Assembly (NCBI GenBank): GCA_934085595.1
Contig: CAKOHK010000002.1
Coordinates: forward strand, 62,001-126,000
Direction: 5' to 3'
Length of the DNA stretch: 64,000 nt
Origin: an uncultured Bacilli bacterium
GTDB taxonomy: Bacteria; Bacillota_I; Bacilli_A; RF39; UBA660
This document shows, in pieces, positions 1 to 7,787 of this stretch. The notes beneath the pieces are model-generated. The model did not search any database, was not told the DNA's origin, and worked only from the letters and a program-made list of their open reading frames with translations. Every line of letters begins with the position of its first letter. Within the stretch, counting starts at the first letter, position 1. The position numbers and the translations under genes were made by a program.

Positions 1-828
1 AATGAGAATAAGGAGTCTGCTGGTAAAATAGTGGAAAAAGCACTTAGAAGTAAATTAGCACGTGAAGCAGCAAGAAAAGCAAGAGAAGAATCAAGAAACG
101 GAAAGAGTAAATCAAAGTTTGAAAAGAACTTATCAGGTAAGTTCGCACCAGCTCACAGTAAAAATCCGAAAATAAATGAATTATTTTTAGTCGAAGGAAA
201 CTCAGCAGGAGGTTCAGCTAAAGGCGGAAGAGATAGAAAGTTTCAAGCAATATTACCACTTAGAGGAAAAGTAATAAATGCAGATAAAGCATCAATGCAA
301 GACTTACTAGCTAACGAAGAAATAAACACAATAATTTATACAATTGGAGCAGGAGTAGGACAAGACTTTGACGTAAAAGATTCAAACTATGATAAAGTAA
401 TAATAATGTCAGATGCAGATGTAGACGGAGCTCACATACAAATATTACTCTTAACATTCTTCTATAGATATATGAGAGGCTTAATAGAAGAAGGAAAACT
501 ATATATCGCAATGCCTCCTTTATATAAACTTGATTTTGGTAAAAATAAGTATTATGCATATACAGATGAAGAATTGGATGAATTAAAGAAAAAACATCCA
601 GGTAAATGCTCTATACAAAGATACAAAGGTTTAGGAGAAATGAATCCAGACCAATTATGGGATACAACTATGAATCCAGACACAAGAAGTTTAATAAGAG
701 TAAATATAACTGATGCATCTCTTGCTGAAAAAAGAGTAAGTGTATTAATGGGAGACAAAGTTGAACCAAGAAAAGAATGGATAAATGAAAATGTAGAGTT
801 TACCATGGAAGATAATTATAGAGCATAG
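1..828 (+). CDS. parE: DNA topoisomerase IV subunit B (ParE), 3' part
   Basis: C-terminal about 275 residues of the ATPase subunit of topoisomerase IV, which decatenates daughter chromosomes; the frame is open at base 1, so the 5' end lies outside the window. The TOPRIM domain is visible: the EGxSAGGSA motif (bases about 193-216), a PLRGKVIN stretch, and the metal-binding DADVDGAH (about 412-435). The wording EEINTIIYTIGAGVG favours ParE over GyrB, and parC follows 9 bp downstream. The Asp normally found in EGDSAGG is Asn (codon AAC, 199-201); Asp-to-Asn at this position is known in quinolone-resistant GyrB/ParE. The GTG at 31 is an internal valine, not the start. Confidence 0.95.
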   Translation, partial: NENKESAGKIVEKALRSKLAREAARKAREESRNGKSKSKFEKNLSGKFAPAHSKNPKINELFLVEGNSAGGSAKGGRDRKFQAILPLRGKVINADKASMQDLLANEEINTIIYTIGAGVGQDFDVKDSNYDKVIIMSDADVDGAHIQILLLTFFYRYMRGLIEEGKLYIAMPPLYKLDFGKNKYYAYTDEELDELKKKHPGKCSIQRYKGLGEMNPDQLWDTTMNPDTRSLIRVNITDASLAEKRVSVLMGDKVEPRKEWINENVEFTMEDNYRA

Positions 829-837
829 GGGTGAATT

Positions 838-3363
838 ATGGAAAAAGAAAATAGTATATTAAAAAGAATACAAGATTATGCATTAGAAGAAATAATGGGA
901 GACAGATTTGGAAAATATGCAAAAGAAATAATACTAGATAGAGCAATCCCAGATGTAAGAGATGGACTAAAACCCGTACAAAGAAGAATACTATATGCAA
1001 TGTATAAAGCAGGAAATACATGGGATAAAGGATATATTAAATGTGCCGCAACAGTAGGAGATGTACTTGGTAAGTTCCACCCACATGGAGATTCATCAGT
1101 GTATGAAGCCATGGTAAGAATGTCACAGTGGTGGAAACAAAATACTATATTAGTAGATATTCATGGTAATAATGGTTCAATGGATGGAGACCAAGCAGCA
1201 GCCTACCGTTATACAGAAGCTAAACTTGCTAAAATAAGTAAAGAACTTTTAAATGAACTAGATAAAGACACAGTATCATGGTCACCAAACTTCGACGATA
1301 GATTTTTAGAACCAACTGTATTACCAGCAAAGTTTCCTAATTTACTTGTAAACGGAACAAACGGAATCAGTGCAGGATATGCAACAAATATCCCACCTCA
1401 TAACTTAATAGAAATAATAGATGCTACTATCAAAAGAATAGATAGTCCTACATGTAAATTAGATACAATCCTATCAATAGTAAAAGGGCCAGATTTCCCA
1501 ACCGGAGGAATTGTAGAAGGCAAAAACGGAATAATAGATGCATTTACAAACGGAAGAGGAAAAGTAATAGTAAGAAGTAAAGTAGAGTTCCATAAAGAAA
1601 AAGGAAAAGAACAAATAATTATTACAGAAATACCATTTGAAGTAAACAAAGCACTTTTAGTAAATAAAATAGACATGATAAGAATAGACAAAAAAATAGA
1701 TGGTATGAGTGAAGTAAGAGATGAAACCGATAGAGAAGGTTTAAGAATAGTTATTGATTTAAAAGCAGGAGCAAACAAAGACTTAATACTAAACTATTTA
1801 TATAAAAATACTGACCTTCAAGTATCATATAACTATAACATGGTAGCAATAGTAAACAGAACTCCTAAATGTCTTGGTATAATAGAAATGCTAGATGCAT
1901 ACATAGCACACTATAAAGAAGTAATAGAAAAAAGAACAAAGTTTAATCTAGCGGCATATTCAAAAGAATATAATATAGTTTCAGGTCTTATAAAAGCAAT
2001 ATCTATATTAGACGAAGTAATTAAAGTAATAAGATCAAGTAAAAACAAAACAGATGCTAAAAATAACTTAGTAGAAAAGTTTGATTTTACTATAGAACAA
2101 GCAGATGCAATCGTAATGTTACAACTATATAAATTAACTAATACTGATATAGTAGAATTAAAAGAAAGATGTGAAGACTTAAAGAATAAAATAGATGAAT
2201 GTAATAAAATACTAGGAAGCGAAGAAGAGTTAAAATCTGTTATGAAAAGTGAACTTAGAAATGTTAAAAAAGAATACGGAACACCACGTAAAACAGTTAT
2301 AAAAGATGAAATAAGTGATATAAAAATAGATGAACTTGATATGGTAAGTAAAGAAGACTTTATAGTATGTATATCTGAAACTGGTTACATAAAGAAAATA
2401 TCATTAAAATCTTATAACTCATCAACTGATGAATATCCAGGTGTAAAAGAAAATGATTACATCGAAGGCTTCTATAAAATGAATAACTTAGATACATTAT
2501 TACTATTTACAAACTTAGGTAATTATTTATATGTTCCTATAAGAATAGTACCAGAAGCAAAATATAAAGATATAGGTACTCACGTATCAAGTATTATTAA
2601 AATATCTGATGGAGAAAAAATAGTAAAAAGTATAGCTGTAAACAAGTTTGATAATTCATATGTAACAGCATTTACTCGTGATGGTATGGTTAAAAGAATA
2701 GAACTATCATCATTTGAAGTAAGCAGATACACAAAACCAATAAGCATGATGAAATTAAAAGAAAATGATGAATTAATATCAGTAAGTAGAATAAATAGTG
2801 ATGAAGTATTATGTATAACAAAAGATGGATATGCACTTAAATATAATACAGAAGAAATACCAGTACTAGGTCTTAGAACAAGTGGTGTTAAAAGCATAAA
2901 ACTATCAGGAAATGACTATGTAATTAATTCGTTTGTAATAAATAAAAATAAAGAATATGTATCAATATTTACAGATAAAAATACAGCAAAAAGAATTAAA
3001 ATAGAAGAAATACAAAAACTAACAAGAGCTAAAAAAGGTATATCTATAATTAAAAGTCCTAAATCAAAACAATATAATATATTTAAATGCTTTATGGCTG
3101 GATCTAAAACAATATTTGGAATAATGGATACAACTACAGGATATATAAAAGCAAGTGATATAAATATAATGGATAAACAAAGTACAGGAAGTGTTATAAC
3201 TAAAAAGAATATTAATGATATATTTGTTGTTAGTAAATTAACTGTTATTGAAAAAGATGATGATAATAGTAAAGATATAGAAAAGCCTAAAGAAGATAAA
3301 CCAAAAGAAAAAGTAATTGTAAGTTTAACAATGAGTGATTTCTTTGAAGAATTCAAAATATAA
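838..3363 (+). CDS. parC: DNA topoisomerase IV subunit A (ParC)
   Basis: Breakage-reunion subunit of topoisomerase IV, 841 residues, usual length. The N-terminal winged-helix region has the family motif DGLKPVQRRILYAM, then the quinolone-determining segment HPHGDSSVYEAMVRMSQ, with the usual Ser and Glu at the two resistance positions, and the catalytic Tyr in YRYTEAKL. The C-terminal third (from about residue 500) is the beta-pinwheel DNA-wrapping domain, ending in a Lys/Glu-rich tail. A GGGGTG ribosome site lies between the parE stop and the ATG. Co-transcribed with parE; an intrinsic terminator follows. Confidence 0.97.
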   Translation: MEKENSILKRIQDYALEEIMGDRFGKYAKEIILDRAIPDVRDGLKPVQRRILYAMYKAGNTWDKGYIKCAATVGDVLGKFHPHGDSSVYEAMVRMSQWWKQNTILVDIHGNNGSMDGDQAAAYRYTEAKLAKISKELLNELDKDTVSWSPNFDDRFLEPTVLPAKFPNLLVNGTNGISAGYATNIPPHNLIEIIDATIKRIDSPTCKLDTILSIVKGPDFPTGGIVEGKNGIIDAFTNGRGKVIVRSKVEFHKEKGKEQIIITEIPFEVNKALLVNKIDMIRIDKKIDGMSEVRDETDREGLRIVIDLKAGANKDLILNYLYKNTDLQVSYNYNMVAIVNRTPKCLGIIEMLDAYIAHYKEVIEKRTKFNLAAYSKEYNIVSGLIKAISILDEVIKVIRSSKNKTDAKNNLVEKFDFTIEQADAIVMLQLYKLTNTDIVELKERCEDLKNKIDECNKILGSEEELKSVMKSELRNVKKEYGTPRKTVIKDEISDIKIDELDMVSKEDFIVCISETGYIKKISLKSYNSSTDEYPGVKENDYIEGFYKMNNLDTLLLFTNLGNYLYVPIRIVPEAKYKDIGTHVSSIIKISDGEKIVKSIAVNKFDNSYVTAFTRDGMVKRIELSSFEVSRYTKPISMMKLKENDELISVSRINSDEVLCITKDGYALKYNTEEIPVLGLRTSGVKSIKLSGNDYVINSFVINKNKEYVSIFTDKNTAKRIKIEEIQKLTRAKKGISIIKSPKSKQYNIFKCFMAGSKTIFGIMDTTTGYIKASDINIMDKQSTGSVITKKNINDIFVVSKLTVIEKDDDNSKDIEKPKEDKPKEKVIVSLTMSDFFEEFKI

Positions 3364-3371
3364 AATAATAA

Positions 3372-3402
3372 ATAAAACTCACTTATTGTGAGTTTTATTT
3401 TA
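3372..3402 (+). terminator. Intrinsic terminator after parC
   Basis: Perfect 11-bp stem (ATAAAACTCAC, 3372-3382, with 3388-3398), five-base loop TTATT, followed by TTTTAC. Ends the parE-parC operon. Confidence 0.85.
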
Positions 3403-3445
3403 CAATCATTTTACATCAAAATAGTGTAAATCTAGAAATGACAAT

Positions 3446-3474
3446 TTGCATTTTTCGTCAAAAAGTGATACAAT
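3446..3474 (+). promoter_or_regulatory. Promoter of the glucosaminidase-like gene
   Basis: -35 TTGCAT (3446-3451), 17-base spacer, -10 TACAAT (3469-3474) preceded by TGA (extended -10). The expected start of transcription, about 3481, is only about 5 bases before the ATG at 3486, and no ribosome site fits, so the message may be nearly leaderless. Confidence 0.6.
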
Positions 3475-3485
3475 ATTCTTCGCCT

Positions 3486-4070
3486 ATGAAAAAAAGTAGA
3501 ATAATAAAATTAATAGTATTAATAGTATATATATTTATATTATTTACATATACTAAAGATACTAAAGAAGAAGAAAATTATGATGAAACTATAATAGAAC
3601 ATGAAAAATTATCACTAGTAACTTATGATATTATAGATACATCATATATAGAAAAAAATTATTATAATGGAGAGTTAATCGAAGACATAATAAACAAAAT
3701 TAACAAGGTATTATCATCTACTCTGACTGGAAAAGGAGAGTTTATAGTAAGATATAGTATAGAGAAAAATGTTGATCCTTATTTAACATCAGCGGTTATT
3801 CTTCATGAAACTGGATGTCAGTGGACTTGTAGTTATTTAGCAAGAGTATGTAATAATTATGGAGGCAACAAAGGTGGCCCATCTTGTAATGGTGGAAGTT
3901 ATAGAAGATTTGATACTGCAGAAGAAGGACTAAAGTTTGCCATTGATAAATTAAGTAGATATTATAATAGTGGACTTACAACACCTGAAGAAATAGGCCC
4001 TAAATATGCAATGTCTGATGCATGGCCTTTAAAAGTAAATAAATATATAAACAAACTAAAAAATCAATAA
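3486..4070 (+). CDS. Membrane-anchored glucosaminidase-like (lysozyme-fold) wall hydrolase
   Basis: About 194 residues from the ATG at 3486. An upstream in-frame start at 3438 was rejected because a good promoter lies between the two. One N-terminal hydrophobic segment (residues about 6-23) acts as a signal anchor; then comes an acidic linker and a lysozyme-like domain. The segment VILHETGCQW carries a plausible catalytic Glu, and the later RFDTAEEGLKFAIDKLSRYY is typical of FlgJ/Atl-type glucosaminidases. It probably cuts peptidoglycan glycan strands outside the membrane. Cysteines flanking the active-site loop could form disulfides. Family assignment rests on motif resemblance; the exact bond cleaved is not shown. 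Confidence 0.7.
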   Translation: MKKSRIIKLIVLIVYIFILFTYTKDTKEEENYDETIIEHEKLSLVTYDIIDTSYIEKNYYNGELIEDIINKINKVLSSTLTGKGEFIVRYSIEKNVDPYLTSAVILHETGCQWTCSYLARVCNNYGGNKGGPSCNGGSYRRFDTAEEGLKFAIDKLSRYYNSGLTTPEEIGPKYAMSDAWPLKVNKYINKLKNQ

Positions 4071-4088
4071 AACATAAAAGGGGGAAAT

Positions 4089-4685
4089 ATGTTTGGAGAA
4101 GAAATATGTATTCACTCTATTAGTAATGGATTAAAATATAATGAACAAAGAGATATAACAAAATTAAGTACCATATTAAGAAGCAACAACTTATTCTCTT
4201 TAAGAAGTCAAAACAGAACTACCAAACATAATTTCTGTGGACTTGACTATATATCTTTATGTGATTTATCAAAAGTAAAAAAAGAAGATGAAGATAAGTA
4301 TTGTGCTTATGGATGTTATGGGTGTAAATCATTATCATTTGTATTTGATAAAAATGATTTGGATATAATAGAGCCAATATTAATACCTAGTATTTATGAA
4401 ACAGAAGGTGGAATAAAACAAATGGAAAAACTAGGTACTTCTAATTTAAGATATAGTGATTTATTTGATGAAGTACAAGTCAAAGGAAAAATACCTCTTT
4501 CACTAATGAAAGGAATTGCTCTTCCAGTAAGACTTATGAAAGACTACTATGGTGTATTAAGTATTACTAGACAAATAAGATTACTTGAAGATACTTTATT
4601 ATCATTAAATCATATGGTCCCAATATACGACATAGAATCATATGAAACTTTAAATACAGATAGTTACATAAGAAGACTAAAATAG
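4089..4685 (+). CDS. Unknown protein upstream of a Panacea antitoxin; candidate toxin
   Basis: 198 residues, no recognised family. Start chosen by the AGGGGGA ribosome site just upstream. It is soluble, with a cysteine cluster CAYGCYGC near residue 75. The opening layout and a later DEVQVKGKIPLSLM segment faintly recall ADP-ribosyltransferase-fold proteins such as DarT, where a Glu in an ExxVxxxIP context is catalytic. That resemblance is weak and is inference only. It lies 62 bp before the Panacea-domain gene and appears co-transcribed with it, so a toxin or accessory role in the same module is plausible. Confidence 0.5.
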   Translation: MFGEEICIHSISNGLKYNEQRDITKLSTILRSNNLFSLRSQNRTTKHNFCGLDYISLCDLSKVKKEDEDKYCAYGCYGCKSLSFVFDKNDLDIIEPILIPSIYETEGGIKQMEKLGTSNLRYSDLFDEVQVKGKIPLSLMKGIALPVRLMKDYYGVLSITRQIRLLEDTLLSLNHMVPIYDIESYETLNTDSYIRRLK

Positions 4686-4747
4686 CAGAAAAATCATTTA
4701 CTTTGAATATTAAATTTGATAGAATGCAAATGAAAAGAGGTGATGAA

Positions 4748-5230
4748 ATGTTAGAAGCAAAAAATGTAGCAGAATATTTTCTTTCAAAAGATCCAGAAAG
4801 AAAATTATTTAATACAAACTTAGTGACTTATAATAACAGAAAATCCTACGAAGGAAACATAAGAATTAATAAATATTTATTCTTAACTCAAGTAGTACAT
4901 CTTGCAAAATATGGAGAAAAGTTATTCTCAGATAGTTTTAGAGCCTATGACAATGGTCCTGTTGTAGAAGATATATTGCATTCATTTAATAAACTTATTA
5001 AAAATAAAGAAAAGAGCACTATAAGTTCAGAAAAGAAAGAGTTTCTTGATAAGATTTATATGTCCTTAGAAAATGCATCTTATGAAGAATTGATAGAAAT
5101 AACTCATGAAGATCCAGAATGGCAAAAATTAAGCGATAACACATACAATGCACCAGTTATGAATATTGAAGATAATATTGAAGAGTATAAAAAAAGATAT
5201 AAGGGATTAATAGAGGCACTAAAAATATGA
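4748..5230 (+). CDS. Panacea (SocA/DUF4065-like) antitoxin
   Basis: 160 residues from the ATG at 4748, chosen for its AGAGGTGAT ribosome site; a TTG at 4703 lacks one. The core motifs match the Panacea domain: RINKYLFLTQVVHLAKYGEKLF, then FRAYDNGPVVEDI, and a C-terminal THEDPEWQ. Panacea domains are known antitoxins that neutralise many unrelated toxins. The last bases overlap the next gene as ATGA, so the two are translationally coupled. The partner could be the PemK-like protein downstream, the unknown protein upstream, or both. Confidence 0.8.
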   Translation: MLEAKNVAEYFLSKDPERKLFNTNLVTYNNRKSYEGNIRINKYLFLTQVVHLAKYGEKLFSDSFRAYDNGPVVEDILHSFNKLIKNKEKSTISSEKKEFLDKIYMSLENASYEELIEITHEDPEWQKLSDNTYNAPVMNIEDNIEEYKKRYKGLIEALKI

Positions 5231-5652
5231 GTCATAACTTGAAAATAGGTCAAGTATTATGGCTAAAAGTTAGATATCAAAAGGATAAATTATCAAGTGT
5301 AAAACACCCAATGTTAATAGCGAATATTACAAAAGAATACGTTGAAATAATAGCACTAGACAAAACAGCAGGTAAAATGCAAAACTTATATTATCCATAT
5401 AATAGTTATATTAACTCAGAAAATCCAAAAGAAACAGTTATATATGAAGATAGTTATGCACAGCTTAATACAAAATTAACAATCGAATATTTTGAAGAAT
5501 TAGAAAAATATAGAAAAACTATAGATACATTATCTATAAACAAATTAAAAGAACTATTAGAAAGATATAAAGAATATCAAGATAAAAATAAAATTAAAAA
5601 AGAGAGAATTATTCATATGAGTAAAAAAGAAATACAGAAATTAAATGATTAA
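5227..5652 (+). CDS. PemK/MazF-like (SH3 barrel) protein, probable toxin
   Basis: 141 residues. The N-terminal about 90 residues look like the PemK/MazF beta-barrel: GQVLWLKVRYQ, then KHPMLIANI, then EIIALDKTAGK. MazF/PemK proteins are mRNA endonucleases inhibited by a cognate antitoxin. The C-terminal about 50 residues are Lys/Glu-rich and helical. It overlaps the Panacea gene by four bases (ATGA), a typical toxin-antitoxin arrangement, though the order is antitoxin then toxin. Catalytic residues cannot be assigned with confidence from this divergent sequence. Confidence 0.65.
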   Translation: MSHNLKIGQVLWLKVRYQKDKLSSVKHPMLIANITKEYVEIIALDKTAGKMQNLYYPYNSYINSENPKETVIYEDSYAQLNTKLTIEYFEELEKYRKTIDTLSINKLKELLERYKEYQDKNKIKKERIIHMSKKEIQKLND

Positions 5653-5699
5653 TAATCAATGTAGCATAAATATTATAATCATATGAATCATATTGAAAT

Positions 5700-5734
5700 A
5701 ATGTAAAATCGCTTTAACTTTACATTATTTTTTT
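5700..5734 (+). terminator. Intrinsic terminator after the toxin-antitoxin module
   Basis: Stem AATGTAAA (5700-5707) with TTTACATT (5719-5726), loop of 11 bases, followed by a run of T. Closes the 4089-5652 transcript. Confidence 0.65.
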
Positions 5735-5741
5735 GTATAAT
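5713..5741 (+). promoter_or_regulatory. Probable promoter for the CmpB-like membrane gene
   Basis: -35 TTTAAC (5713-5718), 17-base spacer, -10 TATAAT (5736-5741). The -35 is weak and lies inside the preceding terminator loop. An AGGAGG ribosome site follows at about 5748-5753. Confidence 0.5.
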
Positions 5742-5758
5742 TCTACTAGGAGGTAAAT

Positions 5759-6463
5759 ATGCAAACTTATTGTTATTATTTTATACTTTTTATGATTTAT
5801 TCATTTATAGGTTGGTCTATAGAAGTAATAGGCAAATTAATAGAAAAACATAGATTTATAAATAGAGGTTTCTATATCGGACCATATTGTCCAATATATG
5901 GAGTAGGAAGTCTTCTTATAATTTTATTACTTGATAAATATAAATCAAATCCAGTAGAACTGTTTATAATGGCAATACTTATATGTTCAATTCTTGAATA
6001 CTACACTAGTTATTTTATGGAAAAATGGTTTAACACAAGATGGTGGGATTATTCACAAAGAAAGTTTAATATTAATGGAAGAATATGCCTAAATACAATG
6101 ATACCATTTGGTCTTCTAGGTGTGGCACTATGTTATTTTGTAAACCCATTCATAACTTCACTTGTAGATAAATTAAGCCAGAATGCAGTTTTAACAATTG
6201 GAATCACTCTAACTATTATATTTATCATAGACGCTATTTTATCATTAAAAGTAATTATTAATTATAAGGATGCTCTGACTAAAATAGAAAAAGATTCTAC
6301 AGAAGAAATAAGTACAAGAATAAGAAAATTATTCTTATCTAAAAGTTACTTATATAAAAGATTTATTAAAGCATTTCCAACATTTGAAAATACTAAAGAG
6401 CATTTACTAAAACTAGAAAAAAACATACAAACAAAAATAAATAATATTAAAAATAAGGAGTAA
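5759..6463 (+). CDS. Putative ABC-transporter type IV membrane protein (CmpB/PF06541-like)
   Basis: 234 residues with about five membrane segments: residues about 5-22, 40-58, 68-88, 112-132 and 145-165. The opening FMIYSFIGWSIEV and GFYIGPYCPIYGVGS are typical of this Bacillota family, as is the central WWDYS. The C-terminal about 65 residues are charged and cytoplasmic. The family name is historical and the true substrate is unknown. Strong AGGAGG ribosome site. First gene of a short operon with the Cys-rich protein and trmL. Confidence 0.75.
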   Translation: MQTYCYYFILFMIYSFIGWSIEVIGKLIEKHRFINRGFYIGPYCPIYGVGSLLIILLLDKYKSNPVELFIMAILICSILEYYTSYFMEKWFNTRWWDYSQRKFNINGRICLNTMIPFGLLGVALCYFVNPFITSLVDKLSQNAVLTIGITLTIIFIIDAILSLKVIINYKDALTKIEKDSTEEISTRIRKLFLSKSYLYKRFIKAFPTFENTKEHLLKLEKNIQTKINNIKNKE

Positions 6464-6465
6464 AA

Positions 6466-6891
6466 ATGAAATACTTATCAAAAGACTATTTAATATCACT
6501 TATTATAAGTGTTAAAAGTAAATATTATAATGAACAATATACTACAAATGAAGAAATAGATTATATTATAAATAAAATAAAACAAGACAATGAAAACATA
6601 TTTATTCAAAATAATATAGATAATAGATTCTATTGTTATAAAAATGGAGTATATATTCTTAAAACAGACATAGATTTATTAAAATATAAATATTTCTTAA
6701 GTACTAATAAATTAGGATTTATATACCTAGATGAAAGTTTTATATTAGATGCTTTATATGAATATCAAGTATCTATTATTAAAAAGATGTTTAATCCATC
6801 ATGTAGTAACTGTGATACTTTATGTTACAGTACATCTGATAGTAAACTATGTAAGATGTGGAAACATAATATAGAAATAGATAGAAGGTAA
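6466..6891 (+). CDS. Unknown protein with C-terminal cysteine cluster
   Basis: 141 residues, no recognised family. No signal peptide or membrane segment. The C-terminal 35 residues hold four cysteines (CSNCDTLC and a later LCKMW), a spacing that could bind zinc. It starts two bases after the preceding stop and ends three bases before trmL, so it sits inside the operon. Whether it assists the tRNA methyltransferase next door cannot be told from sequence. Confidence 0.55.
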   Translation: MKYLSKDYLISLIISVKSKYYNEQYTTNEEIDYIINKIKQDNENIFIQNNIDNRFYCYKNGVYILKTDIDLLKYKYFLSTNKLGFIYLDESFILDALYEYQVSIIKKMFNPSCSNCDTLCYSTSDSKLCKMWKHNIEIDRR

Positions 6892-6894
6892 AAG

Positions 6895-7407
6895 ATGATA
6901 AATATTGTATTATACGAACCAGAAATACCAGCAAATACAGGTAATATAATGAGAACATGTGTTGCGACTAATTCTCATTTACATTTAATAAAACCATTGG
7001 GATTTAGTTTAGAAGATAAATATATAAAAAGATGTGGAGTTAACTATATAGATAAATGTGTATACACTGTATATGAAAATATAGAAGATTTCTTTAATAA
7101 AAACGAAGGAGAATATTATTTCTTAACAAGATATGGTCATAAACCACATACATCATTTGATTATAGTGATAACACTAAAAATTATTATTTTTTCTTTGGA
7201 AAAGAATCAACAGGAATACCACCACATATATTAAAGCCTTATATAGATAGATGTATGAGAATACCAATGACATCAAATGTAAGAGCACTTAATGTATCTA
7301 ATTCAGTAGCAATAATGGTATATGAAGCATTAAGACAACAAAACTATAATGATTTATTATTAAACGAACCACATAAAAGCATCAATTTCATTGAAGAAAG
7401 TGATTAA
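6895..7407 (+). CDS. trmL: tRNA (cytidine(34)-2'-O)-methyltransferase
   Basis: 170-residue SPOUT methyltransferase that 2'-O-methylates the wobble base of leucine tRNAs. The start INIVLYEPEIPANTGNIMRT is diagnostic of TrmL/CspR. The knot motifs follow: FFFGKESTGIP and, near the C terminus, IPMTSNVRALNVSNSVAI, which bind S-adenosylmethionine. Length is normal for the family. The ribosome site is GAAGGTAAAAG just before the ATG. Confidence 0.93.
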   Translation: MINIVLYEPEIPANTGNIMRTCVATNSHLHLIKPLGFSLEDKYIKRCGVNYIDKCVYTVYENIEDFFNKNEGEYYFLTRYGHKPHTSFDYSDNTKNYYFFFGKESTGIPPHILKPYIDRCMRIPMTSNVRALNVSNSVAIMVYEALRQQNYNDLLLNEPHKSINFIEESD

Positions 7408-7493
7408 TTTGTAAAGTAGTTGTAAAAAATAATGTTAAATTATTGTTAATATTTATTTATCTATATATACTAATAATAGAGGGAGATGAGAAT

Positions 7494-7694
7494 ATGATAT
7501 ATCCATCAATAGATAAGTTATTAAATATTGTTGACTCTAAATATAAACTAGTTCACATAGCTGCTGATAGAGCAAAAGTTATGAAAGAACATCATCACTT
7601 CCAAATGCCTGAAAGTGAATACAAAAGTCAAAAAGAACTAGGAAGAGCATTAGAAGAAATAGATAGAGGACTAATAACAATCGTAGAAAAGTAG
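7494..7694 (+). CDS. rpoZ: RNA polymerase omega subunit
   Basis: 66 residues from the ATG at 7494, chosen because GGGAGATG lies just upstream and because family members begin with MxYPSxDxLL. The conserved core DSKYKLVHIAADRAK and KELGRALEEI is present. Omega helps assemble and stabilise RNA polymerase. It is usually near gmk in Bacillota; here it stands between trmL and an RNase J gene, with its own short intergenic leader. Confidence 0.9.
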   Translation: MIYPSIDKLLNIVDSKYKLVHIAADRAKVMKEHHHFQMPESEYKSQKELGRALEEIDRGLITIVEK

Positions 7695-7742
7695 TTTAAT
7701 CTATTTTTTTTTACTTAAAATATAGAAAAAATCAAAATAATA

Positions 7743-7751
7743 TGCTATAAT
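7743..7751 (+). promoter_or_regulatory. Extended -10 promoter for the RNase J-like gene
   Basis: TGCTATAAT (-10 at 7746-7751), no recognisable -35. An AAAGGAG ribosome site and ATG follow at 7788. Confidence 0.6.
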
Positions 7752-7787
7752 ATGAATACTATTTTGACTTTTAAAGGAGATTAATTT

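Noticed and set aside
31..828. GTG at 31 as the start of a complete gene
   Set aside because: The frame is open to base 1 and codes for ParE-like residues; the gene is cut by the window edge.
4703..4747. Longer N terminus for the Panacea protein (TTG start)
   Set aside because: No ribosome site there, whereas AGAGGTGAT is correctly placed before the ATG at 4748.
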